In this document: positions 48,516 through 60,024 of the stretch, piece after piece
Layout of the letters: each line of letters begins with the position of its first letter
Numbering within the stretch: position 1 is the stretch's first letter
DNA from: Corynascus novoguineensis
Lineage: Eukaryota > Ascomycota > Sordariomycetes > Sordariales > Chaetomiaceae
Direction of reading: 5' to 3'
Length of the DNA stretch: 64,000 nucleotides
Assembly (NCBI GenBank): GCA_033296725.1
Contig: MU857715.1
Span: 20,517 to 84,516 of the forward strand
Made by a program: the position numbers and the translations under genes
Notes under the pieces: model-generated
What the model was told of the DNA's origin: nothing
The model's database searches: none
The model's input: the letters and a program-made list of their open reading frames with translations, nothing else

Positions 48516-51195
48516 ATGTCTCGGAGGCGTGGTGCTATTGTTCTCAATAAACCCGCCGCCGGCTTGCGCGACCTTAGCGAGCGACAACGAAAAGCGGACG
48601 AGGATAATGAGCTGTTCTTGGACAGCAATATCGAAGATGAGCTGGAGGTATGCGAGCGCTCAAAAAAAGAACGATTTCGCGCATGGCAGTCAATGCGGCT
48701 GTAAGTATTAACTTAAAGGACTTATTCGATCTCCTAGAGAGCTCGCTAACAACAGGCTTAGATTCGTGGAGACCTACAAGAAGCGGGATTTCAACCAGCT
48801 CTGGCTAGATCTATGCCGGGATGATCAGGGGGCAAAGGCTGTTATCCGATCGTACTTTCGCGACTACGTCGAAACCTCGCAAACAGTTCGGCCTGCCCTT
48901 GGACCACAGGAATACGAGGTTGTCCAGACGATTACGACTACAAAGACTGTGATCGAGCATTGGAAACACCTAGTTGGAGAGGCAGACAATACGATCCTTA
49001 GACCAATGAGGCGAAAACAACCCCATAACCATACACTCTGGAAGTTGAGGTGGGATCGAGGAGAACCAAAGGATAGGCCGGTAGCGGATATCACCAATGT
49101 AAGCATATAGTTGTTCAACAGAATCTAACTTGGGAAAAGCTTTAGAGTTAACAATCTGTAGTGGATTCGTAAGGATCTTGCACAAACATTCGGCTTAAGG
49201 CGCGAATCAGACCTTACCTTTATAAAGGTCGAGACGATGGCCGAAGATATCCTGCTCCTCCTCGACGTCCTCTGGACGCGGCCTGAGGATGTACCTTGTC
49301 AACCTCAAGTTCGCTTCTCAGTTCACTAGGCACTACTTATTCTAGGTTTTGGATTCAGACCGGGAGAGGTGATAAATACTCTCTTCAGGCATGTCCGTCT
49401 TCTGGTCGTCCGGGATCCGGAAAACCCAGGTCGAACGGCGCTGGCCGCGTACATCATAATAATACACAAAAAGCGTGAAAAAGCGGATCCCCGGGCGCAG
49501 ACGTCGGGTTCGGTGCATCGGAGGTACGTATTACTTTATTCTTTCGATCAAGGCTATTATCTTAGGATATTAATATTCCCTAAGCGTTGGCTTTACGGTC
49601 TTTATGGTCCCGTGCCAGATACTATGTCTTGTCGAGAAAATTGCGACCGCAGGTATTGCCGCCAATGCCTTTGATCCTCCCTTCAAATCTCTTGACGAAA
49701 TACTTCAGAGGCCGATCCTTGAACATACCGATTATTTGGAGCTCCATTGGAAGACAGATATGTTAGACCGCGAGATCTTTCCGATTGACTACCACACGTT
49801 TTAGAAGGTGTGGCACCATTTATGGCTAGTGGCTAGTAATCGGGAGCCTATACGGCCATACTCCATACGTGTTGGCGCTGGTGCTAAACTCGACGGTATA
49901 GACTCTTTATACCAAGTGCTTCCCGTTGATGTTGACTAACTCTAGGCGCTCTAGGTCCTCTAACGCCGGCGTTACGCTCGCATTTCATGGCCAACGACGA
50001 GAAGGTCTTTCAACGAAACTATCTTCCTCAACACATCCGCAAAGAGATCATGCCGATCATTTTTGGTCCAGAAGCAGTAGGGACAAACGAGCAACTCCAC
50101 AAAATGCTACGGCAGGCCACTATGAACAGAGACCAGAATGCTCCGCTCTACCCAACCATCGAGGATGTCGAGAGCTTCGAGAAGCGTTGCGATATGCAGG
50201 AGCTAAAGCAAAAGTATATTGCATCACGGGACGACAAAGGAAGCGATCATTTAGAAACGAAACGAGCCCTTAGCGAGTACCTCAAACGTCGAAAGCTTCT
50301 CATAGATCTTAAAGTCCAGGAGATACGAGAGGAGTACTTTACTGAGGCGGATAGACGGAGGGCCCTTGGACAGTCAACCAGCGACATACTTACGCCAACG
50401 GCAAAGTTATACAAGCCGCAAACTCAGACTACGGCTGTCGACCGGCTCGCTACAAATATCGGCCGCTTCCTCCGCGAGAAAGATCTTGGAGGGCAGCGGC
50501 GACCCCAAGTCTTTTCACAGCTACTTCTTGCGTATCTCGCAAAGCGTGGCACGGAGATAGAAACTATCATGGACTCGTTGGAGGGCAAGAAACCTCAGGA
50601 TACGACTCAGCAACAACCTGAACAATTCACATGCCTTTTATGTCTCGCTCGTTTTCCCTTCCGCGGTAACCTGACAAGACACAACCAGAACGTGCATTAC
50701 AAGAAAGGTGCGTTCGACCGGCCATTTCCATGCCCGCAGTGCGACCGTCTCGGGAAAGAGAAGTACATGGTGGAAGGCGTGGAGCACTGGAGCAACCACG
50801 TGGAGAGATGCCACGGTATTCTGTACGCACCGTGTTTGCCCAGCCGGAGTTGCCAGAGGTGGCCAGCTGAGCCAAAGCCCGCAAAAAAGAGAGATGCCCG
50901 TTGCCTGATCTGTGAAAACATGTTTTATCCAGGAATCAGCCTCTCGCGGCACTTCAACAAGGAGCATGGAAGCCTCTTCAAAAAGGCCTTTACATGCCAT
51001 GAATGTCGGAGAGAAGATGGTACGGAGGTCCTAATTGAGAGCCGTGCTGCTTGGATGGTTCACGTGGCGGAGGTACATGCGCGCGACGGTCAATCGGGGG
51101 TTGATATTTCGGAGCGAACGGTTCCTCAGAAGAGAAAAAGGGCCGGGTGTGAGGAAAAGGTTCTAGGGACTGAGAAGCACCCAAAGTTAAACTAA
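48516..51195 (+). pseudogene. DUF3435/FluG-type tyrosine recombinase with C2H2 fingers, nonsense-inactivated
   Basis: Five exons (48516-48700, 48762-49098, 49162-49523, 49585-49895, 49946-51195) give 814 codons in consistent phases. The middle resembles DUF3435, the tyrosine recombinase family that includes Cryptons-like and Starship captain proteins. Visible catalytic positions are Arg in GFGFRPGEV, Arg in RPYSIRVGAG, His in ALRSHFM and Tyr in VFQRNYLPQHIR, followed by the family ending IMPIIFG. The C-terminus has four Cys/His finger-like units (CLLCLARF..HNQNVH, CPQCDR..HVERCH, CLICENMF..HFNKEH, CHECRR..HVAEVH). Two in-frame TAG codons (49327-49329 and 49802-49804) lie where Gln is expected; the frame is otherwise open, so this is a lightly mutated, probably RIP-hit gene. 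DNA strand-exchange activity is known for the family, not shown here. Confidence 0.8.
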
Positions 51196-51445
51196 GAGGT
51201 TCAAGGACGTAGTCAGGGGTCGGAGATACTTGTGTTCTCTATTTTCTAGTGCTTATCTTATTGATCCGTTGTTTCTACTAGTTTCCTACGCCAGGGGGTT
51301 AGGCAAATACAGCCCGGATCACACCTCGGAGGTGTAGTTTAGCTTGGGGCTTTGCTCCGGTTTCCCTTAGGCTTCTTTTTCCTTCTGTTAGGAACAGAGG
51401 TGATGGATGGGACGCTCTCATTAGCCGAAGCAGTGCGGCGCAGGT

Positions 51446-51562
51446 GCACTCGGCGCAGGTGGACTCCGGCGCAGATGGACTCGGCGCAGATGGACTCGGC
51501 GCAGACAGACTCGGCGCAGATGAACTCGGCGCAGGTGGACTCGGCTTACGAGCTCGACGCTC
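51446..51562 (+). repeat. 15-bp minisatellite upstream of the 51663 gene
   Basis: About seven tandem units of the type GGCGCAGATGGACTC run up to 100 bp before the ATG at 51663. The unit is GC-rich, like the minisatellites at 55.4, 57.5 and 62.5 kb. Confidence 0.85.
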
Positions 51563-51662
51563 AGGTCCTATAAATGTGCACCGATCAACAACAGATAAAA
51601 AGGTGTTTTGAATCCATCAGAAAGTGAAAAGAAAAAGCTGAATAATACCTACGTTCTTTAGA

Positions 51663-52271
51663 ATGCCAATGAATACCTCGAATTACTTTATACCCATCCA
51701 TGGGCCACCGGACTATGAGTCTCAGGAGTGGCTAGATCTCTCCGGACTACGCCTGGGCATGTACCTCGGCAGCGAACCGGGTTGGACTGATATGCCTGCG
51801 AAGTACTGGAGAAGTTGGGCACTCTTCTGGGATGACATGGCGGAAAAAAAAGAGGCAGAGATACGACTCCTTTCGGCGAACAATGAAGCGCTCCGGACAC
51901 AAATCCAAGACCTTCGTTTCTGCCTCGACAACGCCCTTGCTCTTTGGGCGCAAAACAACGATATGCTACAACAGCACGCCCGTAATTTTCATCACTGTCT
52001 TGGTCAATTCGGAAGACCTTTTGTTAAGGACATAAAGAACAAGGTCCGCCCCCTAGACCTGCCCGATGCCCTGGAGCATCAAAGCAATGACAAGTCCCGC
52101 CTATCTACTGTCAGCCTTGACAACCATGTTGTCAACGACGTCTCTGTCGACAGGGTATCCGACGATGCTTCCGTGATTGCCGAGGATATTACCCTGACCT
52201 CCCTGACGGCCGACGATACCTCTGTCTCTCAGGCTACTATCAAGACCGCCAACGACATTTGCCTTAACTGA
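51663..52271 (+). CDS. hypothetical protein with central coiled coil
   Basis: An uninterrupted 202-aa frame. Residues 60-110 (EKKEAEIRLLSANNEALRTQ onward) have the heptad pattern of a coiled coil. The N-terminal 55 residues are Trp- and Tyr-rich, and the C-terminal 70 are Asp/Ser/Val/Thr-rich with repeated DxxSV motifs. No signal peptide or membrane segment is seen, and I do not recognise a family. It is the only long frame in 48-60 kb without premature stops apart from the 3' part of its minus-strand neighbour. A minisatellite lies just upstream. Confidence 0.6.
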   Translation: MPMNTSNYFIPIHGPPDYESQEWLDLSGLRLGMYLGSEPGWTDMPAKYWRSWALFWDDMAEKKEAEIRLLSANNEALRTQIQDLRFCLDNALALWAQNNDMLQQHARNFHHCLGQFGRPFVKDIKNKVRPLDLPDALEHQSNDKSRLSTVSLDNHVVNDVSVDRVSDDASVIAEDITLTSLTADDTSVSQATIKTANDICLN

Positions 52272-52548
52272 TTTACATAGTTAGCTAGGGTTTTAGATTT
52301 GAGTCAACAGACAGATGCTAAATATCGATCTTTAAGATAGCTGCTTTTATAGCAATATTTTATCATGTCCGCCTAATAGTCCCGGTTCTATGAGAGTCCG
52401 AAGTAAAGAGATAATTTAAAGTGCGTAGGGCATTCGAAATCATGTTAAGCCCGAGCTTGTCTTTGGTGGCTATATCTCATACGACAGATAAGGCTAGAGT
52501 CAAGTTGGAACTTCTAGTCATATCCCTTATTGTAGCTATATAACGTCG

Positions 52549-55206
52549 CTAAATTAGAGAACGTTGGCCTGCTTGCTCGCTCCTCTTCACCAACAGTTTT
52601 TGAACCGGTTCACCAGGCCATCGAGAAGCCAATGCACTTCGACTATAGTACTCTATTCCCCCTTTATCCGTTATCCTAACAACAAAAGCCACCACCCTCT
52701 CACCGTCTTCTACCATAGCAACAGCGAGGATGTCGAAACTCTTCGCCTTCCCGAGCCTCTTTCCAGTCTTTTCGGCATCGACACGTTTAAGTTTACGTGC
52801 CACTCTAGGGTATTCTCGTGCTGAAAGAAGAAAACCTCGCTCGACTCCGTTCTTAGTCTTCGTCACAACAAATATAAATCTCGAGTTGTACACTTTTGCT
52901 AGCGCTTCACCGTGATATTCTCGGTTGTCATAAGTGAAATGGAAGTCGATTGGCTTTGTCTTAGAAAGTTCCCTCCTTAATTTGGAATGATTTTTCGAGG
53001 TACTCAGCTTTAGTGGACGTGTGCCGTCATCGTTGCTTGATATGTCACTGTCCCATTTGTCTCTGTCCGATCCGTTGTTGTCTGACGTATCGGAAAAGCT
53101 GTCAATCGAGTTACGTGTCCGTCCACGCCTCCTCACAGCCTTTTCCAATCTTCTCTCTCGTAGATCCTGCAAATCTTGTACTGTCCGGGTGAGAAGGTCG
53201 TCGAGTCCCTCATTTGAATATTGATGATGATAAGATCGAGACGGCCTTCGGGAATGTCGGATGCGAGGGTATCGGAAGAATTCTGACTCGTCATCCTCAT
53301 CCGATGATTGTTGAGTCGATCGTCGAGAGTACCGAGAGCGGGGGAGGGAGGGTGGCTGTTGAGTCGATTGTCGGGAGTGCCGAGACCGACGGGAATGGAA
53401 GAGTATCGGCTCGTCATCCTCATCCGATAACTCTCGAGTCGATTGTCGGGAGTGCCGAGAGCGACGGGAATGAAAGGATTCCGGCTCATCAATCTCATCC
53501 AATAACTCTCGGGTCGATTGTCGGAAGTGCCGAGAGCGGGGTCCAGAGGGTATTGGCTCATTCGATAGATGTTGCGATATGTCTCGGGAGTCAAAGGCCT
53601 TGGTCGAAGGGGCATCGGCTCTGTTCTGGCCGAGTGCCTCTGCCAGTCGAGCCTTGTACGACATGTCATTGGGGGAGAAATGTTGGGTTGACGCACGGGA
53701 TGTTGGTGTAGACCCGACATCGTCAATGTTCTGGGAATGGTGTTCATGCGGGAAGTGTGCATTTTGACCTCCGCGGGGTTGTGAAAAGTCTTCTTCAACA
53801 TGTGCTTGAAATCGGCGTGGCGGATGCTGCGGCTGGGGCTCCGATGTGGTATAATGATAGTCATTCAAGCACATAGGTGATGACGCTGTCTCACCCCTAT
53901 TTTTCTGGAGCTGCTGGTGCTGCTGACGCCGATGCTGCTCTTGCTGGGTCCGATGCTTACTCTGGGGCTGGCGTTGCGTCCGCTCACCATGTTGAGATAA
54001 TGGATTTTTAAACCTGAAGGTGAATTGGCTTGTCTCGGTGTCTCCGGGTAGAGAACCGGGTTATGGTTTAGATCGCTTAGGGTATTGAGAGTGTTCTTCT
54101 AGAGTATCCTCATGCTTTCTCTTTTGACCTCGAGGAGTGACCTGAGTTGTGCTAGCTGGGCTGGAAATACTCCTAGTCTCGGGATCTACAGGTAGTGGCC
54201 TACGTTGTGTTCTGGATCCTTTACGTTGGTGACTGTCAGGGTCGGCATTGTTTTGATGGTGATCAGCCACGGTTTGCGGGATGCTCAGTGTTAGCTTTGG
54301 CCGATTTTGAGAGCGGGCTTCAGTTGCGGAAATCTGAGGGCCAGCCCCAGCTTGATGGTGTTGACGAGATCCAGTCTGATATGTTGCGGTAGTCTGGGCA
54401 CCGTTCTTGGCGTTGGATTGACTTTGAGGACCAGCCTATAGTGTTGTAGTGATCTGAGAGCCGTTCTTGGGTTCGGTGATGGCTTGACCAGCGATGGTTT
54501 GGCTACGAGGACCAGCCTGCTTTGATGTGGTAGAGCTAACAGGACCAGCCTGCGAGGTTGTAGTAGTTTGAGTACCCCTCTTGAGCTCAGCAGTGTTGTT
54601 TTGAGTGCGAGGACCAGCCTGTTTTGATGAAATAGCGCTAGCAGAGCCAGCCTGCGAATTTGCAGTAGTTTGAGTACCATTCTTGGGCTGAGCAGTGTTG
54701 TTTTGAGCGCGAGGACCAGCCTGTTTTGATGAGGTAGCGCTAACAGGGCCGGCCTCCAATATTGCAGTAGTTTGGGTACCACTCTTGGGCTGAGCAGTGT
54801 TGTTTTGAGTGCGAGGGCCAGCCTGAAATGATGAGTTGGCCTGACCCTGAGCCTGAGCAGTGTTGGTTTGGCTACGAGGACCAGACTGTGAGGTTGTAGT
54901 GGTTTGAGTACCACTCTTGGGTTGAGTAGTGTTGTTTTGCGTGCGAGGACTAGCCTGAAATGATGGGGCAGTGCCAATAGGACCAGCCTTAGCTTGGCTC
55001 TAAGATTGAGCAGTGATTGTTTCGGTACGAGGACCAACCTACGAGGTTGTAGTAGTTTGAGTACCACTCTTGGGTTGGGCAGTGTTGTTGTGAGTGTGAG
55101 GACCAGCCTGCAAGGTTGTAGTAGTCTGAGCAGCAGTCTTGCTTTGAGCGGTGCTGGTTTAAGCGGTGCTGGCTTGAGCCTTAGCTTGAGCGCGAGTTTG
55201 AACCAT
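52549..55206 (-). pseudogene. large Q/T-repeat protein gene, nonsense-interrupted
   Basis: One frame of 886 codons runs from an ATG at 55206 to 52549 without a frameshift. It is broken by TAA (55159-55161), TAG (55039-55041), TAG (55000-55002), TAG (54436-54438) and TAA (54061-54063). The N-terminal 250 codons consist of imperfect repeats with the core AGPRTQNNTAQPKSGTQTT. Then come a basic stretch (RGQKRKHEDTLEE, KRSK), a Q/H-rich stretch, Ser/Arg repeats of the type SRRSRHSRQSTRELSDEDDE, and a globular-looking C-terminus of about 130 residues (from IDFHFTYDNREYHGEAL). No known domain is recognised. Sister repeat units have CAG at the positions of two TAG codons, which shows the stops are C-to-T changes. 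The 3' 441 codons (52549-53874) remain open and might be expressed separately. Confidence 0.6.
54430..55140 (-). repeat. tandem repeats inside the Q/T-repeat gene
   Basis: Imperfect units, some near 110 bp and some near 65 bp, begin with the plus-strand block GAGGACCAGCCTG and contain TTGAGTACC then CTCTTGGG. Their length is mostly a multiple of three, which keeps the coding frame. Confidence 0.7.
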
Positions 55207-55425
55207 ATTGAGCTGTTATTGTAGAGCGTAGCAAGAAAAGAGAATGCAAGACAGTAGGGTTCAAGGGATATATCGTAAGTGAATATTGTATACATATATA
55301 TCCGTTTGAGAGCTAGACAACAGAGACCACGGCCATGACTACGTCAAAGACGACAGCCAAAACCAACAGGCCGAAACAACGGTCGAAACAACGGCAAAAA
55401 CAACCTATAGGGTACGGGGTGGGGT

Positions 55426-55514
55426 GGTGGCGCATGGATGAGCGGCGCATGGGATGAGTGGCGCATGGGATGAGCGGCGCATGGAATGAGTGGCACATGG
55501 GATGAGCGGCGCAT
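55426..55514. repeat. 16-bp minisatellite (GCGCATGGGATGAGCG)
   Basis: About five and a half tandem units with few differences (A/G and C/T transitions). It ends 220 bp upstream of the ATG of the minus-strand Q/T-repeat gene. Confidence 0.9.
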
Positions 55515-55734
55515 TTGCGGAGTATGAGATGACACAGCCGGGTGCGGAGAGACAGAGCGCCCGGGTACCTCGGTTCTCTGGCCCGGATTGCGCTGGGCTC
55601 TGGAGCTGGCCATCCTCAGCGAATAACTCAGGAAGTTGTCTCGCAAGCCTGCGGCTTCTACGGTCACCCTCCCCCATGTCCGCCGCTCCTGCCAGATTCC
55701 TGTCCTATGCTCCTAACCTTGTGCTCCCTGTGGT

Positions 55735-56065
55735 GCTGTTCCCGCCCGATCGTGGTGCTGTCTTCGATTTTGTTTCTGCACCGTGGTGCTGCCCCCGTCC
55801 GATCGTGGTGCTGCCTTCGATTTTGCTTTTGCACCGTGGTACTGCTCCCGCCCAATCGTGGTGCTCCCCCCGCCCGATCGTGGTGCTGCTTTCGATTTTG
55901 CTTTTGCACCGTGCTGCTCCCGCCCAACCGTGGTGCTGCCTGCGGTGCCGCTCTTGTCCGATCGTATTGCTGCCTACGGCGCCGTTCCTGTCCGATCGTG
56001 GTGTCGCCTCTGATTCGGCTCCTGCACTGTGGGGCTCTTGTCTGATCGTGGTGCTTCCCGTGTCT
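55735..56065 (+). repeat. tandem repeat, about 54 bp and shorter units
   Basis: Units start with CCGATCGTGGTGCTG and often continue with TTCGATTTTGCTTTTGCACC. Later units are shortened to about 33 bp. Long frames on both strands across this stretch (for example 55490-56092 plus and 55705-56247 minus) are products of the repeat, and I do not call genes. Confidence 0.8.
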
Positions 56066-56643
56066 GCGATGCTACGCTTTGTACAAGTGTAGCTGTCCGT
56101 GGTGCTGGCACCGCTGTCCGTGATGTTGTCCGCGGTACCGATGGCGCTGGCTGCGATGCTAGTATTGTGTTTTGAAACGTTCCTCGCTCTTCCGATGCTA
56201 CTGCCTAGCAACCTTTGTAAAAACGAAGGAAAAGACAACTTTCGCAATGATCACTACAATGCGAACTTCCCCGACCGACGCCTATCAGCGTTTTTAACCT
56301 GTCTATATCTAATCCAGAGTGTTCAGGGCCTCCGTCTCTGGTGTCCAGGTAAGGAAGTGGGAAATGGCTGAAGCGGTGTGGAGAGACACCTTGTCCAAAC
56401 CTGCCGTGTCTAATCTTCATACTATCATCTTTCATACCATTCGAACGATCAGGGTCTTTATAGATGTTGCGCCCAATAATAACGTCAAATCTGTTGTAAT
56501 GATTGAGGGCTTGTGGCTGGCAGCTGGACTTGTACCAATATACCCAACCTACCACAAATAGTCGGATAAAACTCTATATCCTAGATTCTTTGTTAGAATA
56601 GTTCTTCGTTAACAAAGAATTAGGAGTCGAGTACTGCTTACAC

Positions 56644-57138
56644 CTAATCACGACCCCTAATCCATCTCTGAGAGATCTCGTATCGGAGAAACGAGAACCG
56701 AAGCATGTCTGAACGAAAGTACCAGGGGAGGGTCGGGATTCTACCTCGTAGGACATCGAGAACCTCTGATACGGAATGCTCGCCAGATATAGCAAAATAA
56801 AAAATTGCTGCTGGTGGAGCATATAATCTGCCTATATTGCCGTCGTTGTCGTAAACCTTGATGATTGGTGTAGCAGGAATCTCGGATTTCTCCTCCTTTG
56901 CCTGAGATGTCTTGACCATCAGGAAAAGAACTTCATAGGTCCGACCATCACTAGCTTTAATCCCACCAAATTTGAACTAAACAAAAGGTTTGCCGCGCTC
57001 GCCTACGGACTCGATAGCAAAGTTTCGGAAAGGTGTTGTAAGAGCCAGGTACAAGATAGGAAAGCAAGTAGGGCTTGCTCTCCAGATATCATCCCCAACA
57101 TACTCATGGTAGAACTCTTCCCTAGTGACGAGAGGCAT
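56644..57138 (-). pseudogene. 165-codon relic, one TAG
   Basis: From an ATG at 57138 a single protein-like frame runs 165 codons to a TAG at 56644, broken only by TAG at 56977-56979, where Gln would fit (GKPFV then FKFGG). Text includes MPLVTREEFYHEYVGDDIW, VYDNDGNIGRLYAPPAA and EVLDVLRGRIPTLPWYF. It looks like a small globular cytosolic protein; I do not recognise the family. Longer overlapping frames in other phases (57003-57620) lack this quality. Confidence 0.5.
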
Positions 57139-57477
57139 TGTGGAGGTTTGCTATAATGGTATTTCCGAAACTTTGAGAGTTGGTTAGTACCGTAAGGGGG
57201 GAGTATTGATAGCACAAGAGTCAATATATGAGAAATAGCGCGAGGGTTGATAGCGCAAGAATTGATAGCAAGAAAGTTGTTAGCACAAGGGTCGATAGTA
57301 GTGAAGATCGATAGCGCGAGGGCTGATAGCACAAGAGTTGATAGCACTGAAGATTGATAGCGCGATGTCAAGAGACTTGATTGAGGCTTAGATACTTGCC
57401 GATGCTCAGGTATATTAATACTACATATCACATGAGGGCGGCAAGCTACGTCGATCGACGTTGACCGTATAAGGGAC

Positions 57478-57575
57478 GGCGTATAGGAAAACGGCGTACG
57501 GGAAAGCGGCGTATAGGGAAGCGGCGTATGGGAAAGTGGCGCATAGGATGAGCGGCGCGGGTCGTTCGAGAATAC
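57478..57575. repeat. 15-16-bp minisatellite (GCGTATGGGAAAGCG type)
   Basis: About five units related to those at 55.4 and 62.5 kb (one unit is GCGCATAGGATGAGCG). It ends about 340 bp upstream of the ATG at 57138. Confidence 0.85.
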
Positions 57576-58197
57576 AGGCGGCGTATCGAATGAACTAAGA
57601 ACTTCCGGGTCTACCATCAAAGGCAGTCAATTGTACATCAAACTTCATTGCTTGACAGGTGTTTTATATAGTTAAGATAAGCTATAGGACATCTAAGGCT
57701 TATCTGATCTACGGTGGGGCACTCGGCCCGTGGGGCACTAGGCCCGTAGGTCAACCCCTAACCCTGGCAACCTTGTAGTAGAATAATATGAGCCTTCTTA
57801 ATCTCTCTTGTGGCAATAGATACCATAGCATAGGTGTGGTAGATCCTGTTAAATTAGAAGCGTGGGCCGCACAGCATCGTCGCAGGTAGTGTATACGGCG
57901 TATGTGTGTATCAAACAAACATGCCTTATATGGTGGGGACCGAGTCTGGTTTGTACTGGCCAATAGCCGCTGATACCATCCCACCGGTATTACACCTTAT
58001 TCGCTAATCTCTGTCACCACAAACCGCCGGATCAAAATAGTAGTCTACGCCAACGTGCTAGGACCAACACTTTGCTTGGAACTAACATCAAAGGTATATT
58101 TAAACTAAGGTAAATTCTTCAACTACTCTCTCAATTGACTGCTTATAGGTCCACTTGCGATCATATGTTTCTTTTACCACTGTCGCCTCTTTAAAGG
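57576..58197. other. spacer with no supported gene
   Basis: The stretch contains two copies of a GGGGCACT(C/A)GGCCCGT block near 57714-57748 and otherwise AT-rich DNA. It should include the promoter of the plus-strand C2H2 relic. Confidence 0.4.
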
Positions 58198-59685
58198 ATG
58201 TCTGACTCGGACAATACCATTATAGAACCGCTCACCGTGAGCCAAAGCGAGTGGGATAGCGTTCTCGCTCTCTACAATCTATGCCGCAATCCGTTGAGGC
58301 TATCTTCGCCCGATAAGCGGCACACCCCTAGTATAGACACTTCTAGGACCGAACTGCTAAGCGATTAGAACAGCACCACTCTCTTGGAAGCCACGGATTG
58401 GGACAAGCAGGGCCAGTCAGACCTTTCTCAAACCATGAACAATGTTGGCTTTTTGGCTCTTTACGCCCTATACTCGGATGAAGAAAATACAGTCAGTAGT
58501 GTAAGATGGTTTTGACAGCAGGACTTCGTCCCGCGTCCGGGTGCTTTAGCACATTGGGAATCTTTCCTTCACCCACCTAATCACCTAAAGCCATCTTATT
58601 CTATTGACTCTACACCCGAATCCCCTCTACCCTCGACAGAGAAATAGGAGCCACTCACCCCAACTGTTCTATTAGAACCATCTCACGATGCCAACGTGAC
58701 CCCCCCTTTCTCCCTACGTCAGTAGGAGCCGCTTAGTGCTCTACCTACTGGTTCGGGATCCCATTTTGTCGACCTATCAATCACGGAATCCTCCCCGCCT
58801 TCAGGAGCGGAATCAGAATCTTATAGTATCGACCCCTCTTTGTCTCTGGAAGCACAATGCAAGCCATGCTCGGAATCTAATACCGCCGATCCCTGCCCGT
58901 CTCCTGGTCGTTCAACTATCCTATGGCCGCCATTCAATACTCCACCTACTATATAGTCGAAACCATCCGATGTTCTCGGATTAAGCCCTACTTCCTCCTT
59001 ACCTCTGAGTGACTTCGCGCTACGGGACTTACTCAGCATTTCAGGTTCTTGGTCAGAACCACCCCAGAATGTATATTTGAACCCCAGTGCCTTCCTCGAC
59101 CTAGCGACTACTCCGTCAGAATCATCTACCTTCTCGACCGTTAGCCTGCCCGGCTTTACGCGATGCGAGCCACTCTTAAGTCCTGCTCTTGGTGCCCCTG
59201 TTAACGCGGCGCCGGCTTCTAACGGCTGGGAGTACACAGCCGACTCTTCTTTTGTAGCCTTCTCCTCTCAAACTCCCTTCGACTCCGCTAGGTCACTGAG
59301 CCCTCAACGACTGCCACCAATCACAGCACTAAAATCTCTGGCTCAAAAAACAGCAGGATCGCCAGTATAGAGATACCCTTGTCAATTCGAGGGTTGTCAC
59401 AAGACGTTTACACGCAAATCCAATCTCAAAGCTCACATGGCAGTTCACGACGAAAACCTTAGGTATCGTTACGAATGTGATTCTTACGACAAAGCCTTCG
59501 CCCGTAGAACAGACCTCCAAAGGCACTTCATTTGTGTACATAAGCGAGAGCGAAAGCACGAGTGCTGGCATTGCTCTCGACGTTTCGCCCGTAAGGACAC
59601 GCTTTCCCGGTAAGCCTTACCTCAGCTCTTCTACCGCACTTAACTAAGACTCAAAAGACATGTCCTAGCCTCCCACCCTCTATAG
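58198..59685 (+). pseudogene. C2H2 zinc-finger protein gene, six premature stops
   Basis: The frame opens at the ATG 58198 and stays in one phase for 470 codons, then crosses a 39-nt or similar short intron (donor GTAAGC at 59610, acceptor TAAG at 59648) to a TAG at 59683. Premature stops: TAG 58366, TGA 58513, TAG 58645, TAG 58723, TAG 58954 and TAG 59368; no frameshift. The first 390 codons are Ser/Pro-rich, as in regulators. Then come finger 1 (CQFEGCHKTFTRKSN..HMAVH), finger 2 (CDSYDKAFARRTD..HFICVH), where the second Cys is Tyr (a G-to-A change), and finger 3 (CWHCSRRFARKDTLS then KRH). It was probably a nuclear C2H2 transcription factor. All changes are transitions of the RIP type. Confidence 0.7.
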
Positions 59686-60024
59686 CGGGTCGAAGCTAAA
59701 GTCTCGATGGTTGTAGGGGAATAGAGGCAACGGCATTAGTCGGTCCGGTGCTTGAGGACCTGCGGGTGACACATCTGTCTTGGCTTGCCTCTTGACATAA
59801 ACTCAGTGCTATACATAAAATGGCAAATTACGACCGCCTTACTCGGCTGTAGGGGGGCCCAAGTGGAGCGTCCCGTGGCGGGCAAGGGCTATGGTGCCAG
59901 CAGAAACTCTGGCTGGAGGGAGAGATAGGAACGGTGTATGTAATCTAGTGTATTTGCGGAGTTTGAGGTTCAAACTTGGAGTCCTGGATTTTGAATCGAG
60001 CTTTTCTCGCTCAGAATACGTCTT

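Noticed and set aside
54291..55295. A 334-codon minus-strand frame rich in Leu, Arg and Pro
   Set aside because: It is a shifted reading of the tandem repeats of the Q/T-repeat gene. The repeat frame with Gln/Thr continues into non-repeated protein on the 3' side, and this one does not.
55490..56247. Frames of 180-200 codons on both strands
   Set aside because: They read through 54-bp and 33-bp tandem repeats and a minisatellite; no non-repeated protein-like sequence supports them.
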